Shown: positions 1-5,977, counted from the stretch's first letter. The stretch is DNA of 7,309 bases from Pedobacter sp. (GCA_028287885.1 JAQBOT010000007.1:1-7309); one strand, 5' to 3'. The notes: generated by a model from the sequence alone, not told the origin. Made by a program: numbers and translations.

Positions 1-53
1 ATCACCTGGAAGATAATAGGCAAAAAATCTACTGGTACACTCTGAGTTTCCAT
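1..53 (-). CDS. nuoA: NADH-quinone oxidoreductase subunit A, N-terminus only (partial, runs off window)
   Basis: Reading leftward from an ATG at 53, an open frame of 17 codons reaches the window edge and encodes METQSVPVDFLPIIFQV. From memory this resembles the start of Bacteroidota NuoA proteins, which have a short polar N-terminus and then a P-x-D-(Y/F)-L-P-I segment leading into the first transmembrane helix. NuoA is a small three-helix membrane subunit of the proton-pumping complex I. It would be the first gene of a nuo operon continuing left of the window. The frame follows the TPR-gene terminator by about 16 nt, so it must have its own promoter or depend on read-through. The call rests on 17 residues only. 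An alternative is the tail of a rightward gene (frame ending with TAA at 75-77), which also has no stop before that point, but the NuoA resemblance is more specific. Confidence 0.6.
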   Translation of the reverse strand, partial: METQSVPVDFLPIIFQV

Positions 54-68
54 AATATGAATTTGAAA

Positions 69-98
69 CAAAAATAAAAGAAAAAGGCAGGATAACAA
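69..98 (-). promoter_or_regulatory. Candidate Bacteroidota-type promoter for nuoA
   Basis: On the minus strand TATTTTTG (76-69) matches all six fixed positions of the Bacteroidota -7 box TAnnTTTG. TTG at 98-96 lies 19 nt upstream, within the usual -33/-7 spacing. Transcription would begin at about 65-62, leaving a leader of roughly 10 nt before the ATG at 53. The -33 element falls in the loop of the preceding terminator hairpin and the -7 box in its T-tract. The match could be chance, because the T-tract is itself T-rich. Confidence 0.35.
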
Positions 99-118
99 CC
101 CTGCCTTTTCTTTTATTT
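72..118 (-). terminator. Intrinsic terminator of the exbB-to-TPR cluster
   Basis: The arms are 72-91 and 100-118 and enclose an 8-nt loop. They pair over 19 bp with a single bulged base (81), around a six-pair GGCAGG/CCTGCC core. Read on the minus strand, the core is followed by a T-rich tract (TTTTTCTTTTATTTTTG). It begins 27 nt after the TPR stop codon. The plus strand also ends in T-rich sequence, so the structure could work in both directions, but the TPR gene is the only gene seen to need it. Confidence 0.88.
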
Positions 119-145
119 AATTGAATACTCTTTTTTTATCTAATA

Positions 146-1855
146 CTATTTTTTTGCAGTTCTTGCAGGCGGGCCTGAAAGAGATTTGATTCCAGCAGCA
201 GCAGTTGCATTCGCCGGATCAATCGCAAGCGTTTTGTTCCAGAAAGTTCTTGCTTTGTCCTTATCACCTTTGTAAGATGCAAAACCAGCAACTACGTTAT
301 AAGCTTCTACCAGGTTTCTCTTCGTAGCAGGAGTTTGAGGTGTTTTGCTCACTTCTGTAGAGTCAATGTAAGTCTGGTAAGGTACCAGCATTGCACCTTG
401 AGGATTCTTCTCATCTTCCATAAGATTTAAAGCACGTCCACTCCACAAATATGCGTCTGTAGTCGTAGGAGCTATCTTAGCAACATGTTTGAATGATGTA
501 TCAGCACGAACCAAAAGGTCTTTCGAAGGATTGGTTTTAGCCGTTAAACCCGCAGCATATTCAAAGTACAATGAAATACCTTGATAAAAGTTATTGTATA
601 ATGAACCTTTACCATTTGGATTTAACTTGTTAACCAAGGTATATGTATCGATCGCTTTCTTCCAGTTTTTCTGATCGTAGAAAGACTTCGCGATGTCACC
701 TAATGCATCAACTTTAGTTGAGTCCTTGTTAACAGCCTTCATGATGTTCTGAAGTGCAAGACTATCTTGTTTGTTCTGCAACTGCGCTTGTCCAAGATAC
801 AAGTAATCATCAGCAACAATACGGCTTGTGTCCTTCGCTTTTGCAAAGAAGTCATTCATGTACTGTAAAGCCTGAGGATAATTCTTATTCTCGTAAGCCG
901 AATAGCCTCTTAATCTAGATACCAATAATGCTTTCGGGCTATTAGGGCTCATTGCGGCTAAAGCAGATGTTTCGGCTTCAAGACTCTTGTAATCACGGGC
1001 ATAGAACAAGATCTGTGCGTATCTGATCCTTGAATCGAAAGATTTGTCAGTCAGATCAAGGTATTTTTTGTAGTTCTGGATAGCAAGTGCAGATTTAGCT
1101 TCTGCATCAGGAGCACCAAAAGACCACTGGTTGTATAGCTCAGATAACTCTCTGTAAGCAGGACCGTAGTTTGGATCCTGTGCAATCACTTCCTTCAACG
1201 TTGATTCTGCTTCAGGAAAAGCACGAGACTCTTTATACATACGACCAATCTGAACTTTTGCCCTAAGGATATTTGGGTTGATGTTCAAAGCACGTAAGTA
1301 ACTCTGTAATGCTTCCGAGTTTTTTCTCTGATATGCCTGATAATCTCCCAACGCTAAAAATGTTTCCGCGTCTTTATCATCTTTATCCAATTGATCAGCT
1401 TTCTGCAAGTAAGGCAATGCAGCAGCAAAGTTAGGCTTCTCGCCAGCTAAATAGGCTTTACCAATATACAACTGAGGTACATAATCTTTCTTAGAAGAAA
1501 CCTCAACGGCTTTCGCAAAGTTTGTTTTAGCTGAATTTGCATTGTTCGATAATAGATCTGCTTCTCCTAAGCCGATATAATTCAATGGGCTTTTAGGATC
1601 AGCTGCTATTCCTTTGGTGAAAACAGCTCTTGCTGAATCAATATAATCCGTACGCAAATAGACTTCACCTAAATTAAAGTAATTTTCGGCTTTACCTGCT
1701 TGTGAACTTACAAGTGATTTAAGCATTGCAGTAGCCTTTTGATATTGCTCTGCATCAATCGCTTTCTTGGCGTCATTCAGGCTTTGAGCAAAAGAGGCAG
1801 AACCCATCACTGCTAAACCTAAACTTAAGGTTATTGCTTTTTTTGTCATCTTCAT
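146..1855 (-). CDS. Secreted tetratricopeptide-repeat (TPR) protein
   Basis: This 569-aa protein starts with a Sec signal peptide: basic MKMTKK, a hydrophobic core at residues 7-19, and a likely signal peptidase I site after SASFA, leaving Gln24 as the mature N-terminus. There is no lipobox Cys, so it should be soluble in the periplasm. The rest is helical TPR repeats. The clearest are at about 57-90 (N-L-G-E-V-Y ... A-x-x-D-P), 91-124, 162-195, 196-229, 350-382 and 383-416, with a more degenerate half to about 555 that ends in another ...AIDPANATA repeat. TPRs bind proteins, so a scaffold or assembly role is inferred; no catalytic domain is visible. ATG at 1849 (Met3) would give the same signal peptide; 1855 was chosen as the longer frame. 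It lies 26 nt after the PstS-like gene and is the last gene before the terminator, so it probably works with the Ton machinery encoded upstream. The exact partner is unknown. Confidence 0.9.
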   Translation of the reverse strand: MKMTKKAITLSLGLAVMGSASFAQSLNDAKKAIDAEQYQKATAMLKSLVSSQAGKAENYFNLGEVYLRTDYIDSARAVFTKGIAADPKSPLNYIGLGEADLLSNNANSAKTNFAKAVEVSSKKDYVPQLYIGKAYLAGEKPNFAAALPYLQKADQLDKDDKDAETFLALGDYQAYQRKNSEALQSYLRALNINPNILRAKVQIGRMYKESRAFPEAESTLKEVIAQDPNYGPAYRELSELYNQWSFGAPDAEAKSALAIQNYKKYLDLTDKSFDSRIRYAQILFYARDYKSLEAETSALAAMSPNSPKALLVSRLRGYSAYENKNYPQALQYMNDFFAKAKDTSRIVADDYLYLGQAQLQNKQDSLALQNIMKAVNKDSTKVDALGDIAKSFYDQKNWKKAIDTYTLVNKLNPNGKGSLYNNFYQGISLYFEYAAGLTAKTNPSKDLLVRADTSFKHVAKIAPTTTDAYLWSGRALNLMEDEKNPQGAMLVPYQTYIDSTEVSKTPQTPATKRNLVEAYNVVAGFASYKGDKDKARTFWNKTLAIDPANATAAAGIKSLSGPPARTAKK

Positions 1856-1881
1856 ATTTCAAATATATTATTTAGTTTGTA

Positions 1882-2778
1882 CTATTTTAAGTTAAAATCC
1901 CGGGATATAATCTTATGCGGTCCCAACCCAGATCTTAATACAATCAACTGTCCACGGGGACTAGCTAACCAGTTTGCAAAGCCCGTACCTAAACCTTCTT
2001 TTCCCTCGCAATTCACAATATAAACATTTCTAAGAAAAGGATAAATACCACTTATTAGGTTTTCCTGCGTGGGTTTGTAGAAGGCATCATCGCCTTTCTT
2101 TCCTTTTTCGCTCTTTACAGCGAGCAATTTGACTTTCGGAATAAATGCTGCAGTTTTCGGATTTGGCTCTAAAAACCAATTGACTCCTAAAACCCCAATA
2201 TAGTCCTTATGCTCCGCAACGTACTTGATAACGTCATTATTGCTTTGTAAAGTATACACACCTTTGTTTGGAAGTGTATTTATTTTTGCCAGATCTTTGA
2301 AATACCGCATGGTACTAGAATACGGATTGTCGAAAACCAGGTTCTTGTTACTTGTTCCCTTTCCTTGCAAGATAGAAACCACCTCCTGAGCAGTAATCGT
2401 AGAATCCGGACTGTCCGTATTTCCTATCAAAGCGATTCCATCTATGGCAAACCGCTGAGTATAAATTGGAATGCTGCGCTGTTGGTAAAATCGCTCCTCT
2501 TTTGGCGTAAGCACCCGAGACATAATGATTACCCTCACGCTGTCATTAAGAAACGTTGGTAGTATTCTACTTTCATTGCCTTGGATAATATCAAACTTGG
2601 CATCAGGGTAATCAGAGTTGAATACAGTAATCTGATCGCCCACGATATTAGCAAAGGATTCATCAACAAGTATTTTCGCATGACCGCGTGTTCGGCTTTC
2701 AGTTACAGAAGATTTATCAGTTTTGTGCTTACAGGCGGCGAAAAAGATCAACAGCAATAGAAAACTTGAATACTTCAT
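1882..2778 (-). CDS. PstS-like periplasmic substrate-binding lipoprotein
   Basis: This 298-aa protein has a lipoprotein signal peptide: MKYSS, a hydrophobic core at residues 6-13, and the lipobox FAAC with Cys16 as the acylated residue. The body resembles the PBP-like fold of phosphate-binding PstS. It has an early strand ILVDESF (36-42), a F-x-x-x-Y-P segment (53-58), a SRxLTxxE segment (87-95), an IDGIALIGN strand (112-120), YIGVLGVNW (193-201), and a closing GTGFANWLASPRGQ (264-277). Residues after Cys16 (KHKTDK) lack the acidic cluster of the Bacteroidota surface-export signal, so it probably stays in the periplasm. The region aligning with the PstS RxxGSGT phosphate loop reads DNPYSST (150-156) without the Arg, so phosphate may not be the ligand. 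Its ATG follows the TAA of the 74-aa gene by one base (TAAAATG), implying translational coupling. No pstC, pstA, pstB or phoU is present. A signalling or Ton-accessory role is inferred from context. Confidence 0.85.
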   Translation of the reverse strand: MKYSSFLLLLIFFAACKHKTDKSSVTESRTRGHAKILVDESFANIVGDQITVFNSDYPDAKFDIIQGNESRILPTFLNDSVRVIIMSRVLTPKEERFYQQRSIPIYTQRFAIDGIALIGNTDSPDSTITAQEVVSILQGKGTSNKNLVFDNPYSSTMRYFKDLAKINTLPNKGVYTLQSNNDVIKYVAEHKDYIGVLGVNWFLEPNPKTAAFIPKVKLLAVKSEKGKKGDDAFYKPTQENLISGIYPFLRNVYIVNCEGKEGLGTGFANWLASPRGQLIVLRSGLGPHKIISRDFNLK

Positions 2779-2779
2779 T

Positions 2780-3004
2780 TTAATTGTCCCTTTGGTTATT
2801 TAGTCGGTAAAATCTTAGAATGGCATAGGCAATCAACAGAATGCCAAAAAGTACTCGGTAAGTAGGTTTAATATCAAATGGAATGTCTTTCCAAAAGATC
2901 AAAAGCAGGCCAAGGGCGAAGTAAAACAGCAATATAATTAGCCCGAAAATGAACAGAAATCGCTGTTGTGGCGATTTCTGTCTAAAATTACTGAAGTTAA
3001 ACAT
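2780..3004 (-). CDS. Small hypothetical two-helix membrane protein (74 aa)
   Basis: I do not recognise a family. The protein has a polar, basic N-terminus (MFNFSNFRQKSPQQR), a first hydrophobic helix at about residues 16-38 and a short linker with charged residues (WKDIPFDIKPTYR). A second helix follows at about 50-66, and the tail is polar and basic (RFYRLNNQRDN). Both ends are positively charged, which by the positive-inside rule puts both termini in the cytoplasm as a hairpin. It is likely a real gene: the start lies 9 nt after the tonB stop, its stop is one base from the next start, and composition matches the neighbours. Its position between tonB and a PstS-like lipoprotein suggests an inner-membrane accessory of the Ton complex, but that is inference only. 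Confidence 0.75.
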   Translation of the reverse strand: MFNFSNFRQKSPQQRFLFIFGLIILLFYFALGLLLIFWKDIPFDIKPTYRVLFGILLIAYAILRFYRLNNQRDN

Positions 3005-3013
3005 ATTTAACTC

Positions 3014-3829
3014 TTATTGACTTAAAGTAAAACTGATCGGAATATTGTACTTAACACGTACAGGTTTACCATTCTGAATACCAGGTGTCCAACGCGGACT
3101 AGCCTTCAATACACGAACAGCTTCCTCATCTGTTCCACCACCTAATTTACGGTCAACGTGAATATCTGTAAGCTCACCATTCTTTTCTACAACGAAAGAT
3201 AAGAACACTTTACCCTGGATATTATTCTCTGCTGCCATCGGTGGGTATTTGATACTTTTACCAACATAAGCGTAGAACTTTTCGATACCACCTGGAAATC
3301 CTGGAGGAGTTTCGATACTTACGAAATCATACACCTTTGTATCTTCAACCACTGCTGCTTGTTTCGGACCTTCTCCAACTGGAGCTGCAATCACGATATC
3401 CGCGTTAGGGTCACCGGCGATAGTCTTTTGGCCTGGATCCGCTTTTTTCAAGTCCTCAATTTGCGGAGGCTCCTGATCACGAACTTCAACATCGGGCTTA
3501 ACAATAGGAGGAGGAAACTTTACCTGATCCTGTTTTGGCGGCGGTGGCTCAACTGGTGGCGGTGGAGGTGTCTTAGGATCCACTGGCGGAGGTGGCTGGA
3601 TAGCAACCTCAACTTGTTTCACCACTTCCTCTTCCGGTAAAGCACCTTTGATCATAGAAATGATCCTTGGCGTTATAAACAGCAGTATAAATGCTGCTGA
3701 TGCGAATAGCAATGCTCTGGATGTAGTTGAAGAATTTTTCTGACGAAGCTGGTAAGCTCCGTAAGCTTTATTTTTATTTTCAAATACAACATCTAGCCAT
3801 TCCTTTCTGAACAAATCTATTTTAGACAT
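3014..3829 (-). CDS. tonB: TonB family energy transducer
   Basis: This 271-aa TonB spans the periplasm and passes ExbB/ExbD motor energy to outer-membrane TonB-dependent receptors. It has a 37-residue cytoplasmic N-terminus with the segment W11-x-x-VVFENKNKAYGAYQLR, which I know from other Bacteroidota TonBs. One transmembrane helix follows at about 38-54. A proline-rich spacer has 18 prolines in residues 79-112, including runs of 4, 5, 4 and 3. The C-terminal TonB domain (about 180-271) shows FPGG (178-181), YPPMAAENNIQGKV (195-208), a W-x-PG motif (247-250) and PVRVKYNIPISF (256-267). The helix contains no His, whereas E. coli TonB needs His20 in its helix. The Pro runs imply dependence on EF-P for translation. 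It lies 30 nt after the second exbD and 9 nt before the 74-aa gene. The family call is firm; which receptors it serves cannot be read from the window. Confidence 0.96.
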   Translation of the reverse strand: MSKIDLFRKEWLDVVFENKNKAYGAYQLRQKNSSTTSRALLFASAAFILLFITPRIISMIKGALPEEEVVKQVEVAIQPPPPVDPKTPPPPPVEPPPPKQDQVKFPPPIVKPDVEVRDQEPPQIEDLKKADPGQKTIAGDPNADIVIAAPVGEGPKQAAVVEDTKVYDFVSIETPPGFPGGIEKFYAYVGKSIKYPPMAAENNIQGKVFLSFVVEKNGELTDIHVDRKLGGGTDEEAVRVLKASPRWTPGIQNGKPVRVKYNIPISFTLSQ

Positions 3830-3859
3830 TGTGCTGTTATTTAAATGTTAAATTTTTAT

Positions 3860-4408
3860 TTACAGTAGTTGTTGTTGCTTCAAGAATGACTTCTCTGCAT
3901 CCGTGATGTTTTCGTCATCGATAGCTGGAGCTGCAGTGATCTTAGCAATGTTCAACTCATCCATAATATCAACAAAATTCTTATAGGTTGCTCCCGCAGT
4001 TGGCTTAATTACAATAACCAAAGTTTTCTTAGGATCATTGTTGTAGAAATCAGCTACTTTCTTTTTATTCTTTAAAATAGAAGCCCTAATGTCGGCAAAG
4101 CCTTCAACTGTCGGCGTTTCTTTACCAGCCTCTCCCATATACCAGGCAACTTTGTTTTGTTTGCCCAATAGGATTGTCATGGTTTGGGAAGCACGAAGCT
4201 CAAGCTTAGTCTCGTTTTTCTCGTCTTTGTCGGGCTTTGCAATGTCCATTGCTATGGGCTTAGAAAGGGAAGTCGTTAGCATGAAGAAAGTAATTAACAA
4301 GAAAGCCAAATCCACCATCGCGGTTAAATCTACTTTCGTGTTAGCCTTCTTGGTCCTAACTTTACCACCACCTTTTTTGCCCCCCCCGGAGGTATCTAAT
4401 TCTGCCAT
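3860..4408 (-). CDS. exbD: ExbD/TolR family biopolymer transporter (second copy)
   Basis: This is a 182-aa proton-channel subunit of the Ton motor. A Gly/Lys-rich cytoplasmic N-terminus (residues 8-25) precedes the single transmembrane helix at about 32-49, which begins DLTAMVDLAFLLITFF. Asp33 aligns with Asp25 of E. coli ExbD, the essential protonatable residue. A periplasmic domain follows, ending in the ExbD-type segment TLVIVIKPTAGATYKNFVDIMDELN (129-153). A C-terminal extension (about 160-182, acidic then QQQLL) goes beyond the usual length of about 140 aa. Its start is 9 nt after the first exbD, and the two share little sequence outside the helix, so they are paralogues, not a recent duplication. 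Codons 8-10 contain a run of eight G bases followed two bases later by six A bases, a possible slippage site. Confidence 0.94.
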   Translation of the reverse strand: MAELDTSGGGKKGGGKVRTKKANTKVDLTAMVDLAFLLITFFMLTTSLSKPIAMDIAKPDKDEKNETKLELRASQTMTILLGKQNKVAWYMGEAGKETPTVEGFADIRASILKNKKKVADFYNNDPKKTLVIVIKPTAGATYKNFVDIMDELNIAKITAAPAIDDENITDAEKSFLKQQQLL

Positions 4409-4417
4409 TTTCTTTAA

Positions 4418-5035
4418 TTATTTAGCACCGCCCTCGGCTGATGTAATTAAACTAAATTTGTTAATTTTTTGCTTCTGCAGAATATCAACGATCTTTTTAA
4501 TAACTGCATATTCTTCATTTCCATCTCCGCGTACACTAATCCGCATTGCTTGTGAATGAAGTTCAGCTACTGCCTGACGAGAATTCAGAATCCAATCACT
4601 CAACTGGTTATTTGTTGAATCTGCAGGTATTCCTGTAGCCAACCCAGATTTTGTCCTCGCCTCCTCATCTCTTAAACCGATATACTGCTTCAAGCTTTGA
4701 ATCGGTACACCGAACGACTGAATTACTCCGAAACGTTCACGCTCCTGAGGAGTGAAACTGATTTTGTACTGCGCAGCCATTTTATCCAAAGTGGCCATTT
4801 TAACGTCTTTCCCAGCTACTTCATAGAACACCTTCCCATGACCGATCGATAGCTTAGCAATGTCAACATCAGGTACCGGAATTTTGTAGGTAGATGATGG
4901 AATTGTTATTTTCAGAGGGTCAGGTTGACGTGCTGTTGCTGTTAATATAAAGAAAGTTAGCAGTAGGAAAGATACATCGCACATGGCGGTCATATCGATC
5001 GAAGTACTTTTTCTTTGAACCTTTGCTCTTGGCAT
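4418..5035 (-). CDS. exbD: ExbD/TolR family biopolymer transporter (first copy)
   Basis: This 205-aa ExbD paralogue has a short basic N-terminus (MPRAKVQRKSTS) and a single transmembrane helix at about 16-34 starting DMTAMCDVSFLLLTFF. Asp20 sits at the position of E. coli ExbD Asp25. The periplasmic part is longer than the usual domain. After a strand-rich stretch (41-80) there is an insertion of roughly 60-70 residues (about 92-160), rich in charged and polar residues. The standard ExbD ending MRISVRGDGNEEYAVIKKIVDIL (164-186) then follows. It lies 85 nt after exbB and 9 nt before the second exbD. Two different ExbDs beside one ExbB suggest a mixed ExbD dimer in one motor, or two alternative motors; the sequence alone cannot decide. 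Confidence 0.93.
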   Translation of the reverse strand: MPRAKVQRKSTSIDMTAMCDVSFLLLTFFILTATARQPDPLKITIPSSTYKIPVPDVDIAKLSIGHGKVFYEVAGKDVKMATLDKMAAQYKISFTPQERERFGVIQSFGVPIQSLKQYIGLRDEEARTKSGLATGIPADSTNNQLSDWILNSRQAVAELHSQAMRISVRGDGNEEYAVIKKIVDILQKQKINKFSLITSAEGGAK

Positions 5036-5079
5036 AATCTAAAAATTACTTATGTTTTTTACTAATGATGTTTAATCTT

Positions 5080-5099
5080 CCGGTTTTCCATAAAGCCGG
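5080..5099. other. Small stem-loop between exbB and the first exbD
   Basis: CCGG at 5080-5083 and 5096-5099 bracket TTT/AAA inner arms around a CCAT loop. In the minus-strand transcript the outer 4-bp and inner 3-bp stems are separated by one C-A mismatch; on the plus strand that position is a G-U pair. No T-tract follows on the minus strand, so it is not a convincing terminator. It is the only visible structure in the largest gap (85 nt) of the cluster and might affect mRNA decay or the ratio of ExbB to ExbD. Support is modest. Confidence 0.35.
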
Positions 5100-5120
5100 T
5101 AAAAATAAATTCATTATTTC

Positions 5121-5951
5121 TTATTTATGCGTAGAAGCATAAGTTTGGATGATGCTGAATCCTGCTTCATCAATCGCATAAGTTAACTTGTCAATTTTCG
5201 AAGTCAAGATGTTATACATGATAATCGCAACAGTAGATGTACTGATACCTGTAGCCGTGTTAATCAAGGCCTCAGAAATACCTGATGCTAATGCTGCCTG
5301 ATCCGGAGCTCCAGATGTTGCCAAACCACCAAATGCCTTGATCATACCTGTTACTGTACCCAACAAACCTGTCAATGTACCTACGGATACTAGCGTTGCA
5401 ATAACGGTTAAGTTTTGCTCTAACATCGGCATCTCTAATGTAGTTGCTTCTTCGATGTCTTTTTGAATTGCTAAACATTTTTGATCTGTATCCATGTTGG
5501 CTTCAACTTCCATCTCACGGTATTTTTTCAAACCGGATTTGATAACGTTTGCAACAGATCCTTGTTGTTTGTCACACTCAGCCATAGCGCCTTCAATGTT
5601 GCTTGAGCTTAAGTATCCTTGAATTTTTTTGATGAAAGCATCTAAACTACCGTTTCCAGTTGCTTTACCAATAACGATAAAACGCTCTACAGAGAAAACA
5701 ATTACCATTAGAAGCATACCCATCAAAACAGGTACGATAACTCCACCTTTGTAAGCCATACCAGCATAGTTACCTGCTTTTGGACCCATTTCAGGATTGT
5801 TGTCGATAAAGTTTGTTGGCTGTCCCAAAACGAATTTGTAAAGACAAATACCGATAATAATACAAATTGGGATAACTAGTGTTGCAAATAAGTTTGAAGC
5901 TGTTGACGAGCCTTCTTTTTTTACTGGTGCTGATTTTGGTGCGTTTGCCAT
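5121..5951 (-). CDS. exbB: ExbB (MotA/TolQ/ExbB proton channel family)
   Basis: This 276-aa inner-membrane subunit scaffolds the ExbB/ExbD proton channel and holds TonB. Four hydrophobic segments are visible: about 21-42, 71-96, 181-203 and 224-248. The last two carry the family signature: G195-LLGTVTGMIKAF (195-207) and GISEALINTATG (224-235). Thr199, Glu227 and Thr232 align with E. coli ExbB Thr148, Glu176 and Thr181, which line the channel. The stretch 97-180 is the cytoplasmic domain. The first segment is extra compared with the three-helix E. coli ExbB, and the basic N-terminus (KSAPVKK) suggests it begins in the cytoplasm. The ATG at 5951 sits directly after an A-rich leader with no Shine-Dalgarno site, as is common in Bacteroidota. 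It is the first gene of the cluster, 85 nt before the first exbD. TolQ or MotA identity is less likely given the tonB downstream. Confidence 0.95.
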   Translation of the reverse strand: MANAPKSAPVKKEGSSTASNLFATLVIPICIIIGICLYKFVLGQPTNFIDNNPEMGPKAGNYAGMAYKGGVIVPVLMGMLLMVIVFSVERFIVIGKATGNGSLDAFIKKIQGYLSSSNIEGAMAECDKQQGSVANVIKSGLKKYREMEVEANMDTDQKCLAIQKDIEEATTLEMPMLEQNLTVIATLVSVGTLTGLLGTVTGMIKAFGGLATSGAPDQAALASGISEALINTATGISTSTVAIIMYNILTSKIDKLTYAIDEAGFSIIQTYASTHK

Positions 5952-5954
5952 TTG

Positions 5955-5977
5955 TTTTTTAGTTTTTTAGTTTTTAG
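5955..5977. repeat. Tandem T-rich octamer repeat in the exbB leader
   Basis: TTTTTTAG occurs twice (5955-5962, 5963-5970) and is followed by a 7-base version TTTTTAG (5971-5977). In the transcript this is CTAAAAA(A) three times, ending 3 nt before the exbB ATG. It occupies the place of a ribosome binding site. Unit loss or gain would change the leader length. Confidence 0.6.

Noticed and set aside
3..77. Rightward open frame from the window edge ending with TAA at 75-77
   Set aside because: It could be the tail of a convergent gene, but the overlapping leftward NuoA-like start is more specific, and the stop falls inside the terminator stem.
1860..1867. Perfect TAnnTTTG (TATATTTG) on the minus strand just before the TPR gene
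   Set aside because: There is no TTG 17-23 nt upstream and the box lies only 4 nt from the ATG, so a promoter is unlikely in this A/T-rich 26-nt gap.
1897..1906. Palindrome ATCCCGGGAT
   Set aside because: It lies inside the C-terminal coding sequence of the PstS-like gene; a 10-bp palindrome is expected by chance.
2365..2562. Rightward 65-aa frame
   Set aside because: It is antisense to the well-supported PstS-like gene and has no recognisable features.
3359..3640. Rightward 93-aa frame rich in Trp and Arg
   Set aside because: It is antisense to the proline-rich part of tonB; the Trp/Arg bias is what proline codons produce when read backwards.
4089..4559. Rightward 156-aa frame with hydrophobic stretches
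   Set aside because: It is antisense to both exbD genes and spans their junction; its hydrophobic parts mirror their transmembrane codons.
5062..5091. Nine-codon frame (MENRKIKHH) between exbB and exbD
   Set aside because: It is too short to distinguish from chance, has no ribosome-binding signal and begins in the loop of a hairpin.
5272..5478. Leftward 68-aa frame inside exbB
   Set aside because: It is in a different frame on the same strand as the conserved channel motifs of exbB; the Arg/Ser/Tyr-rich product is a frame shadow.
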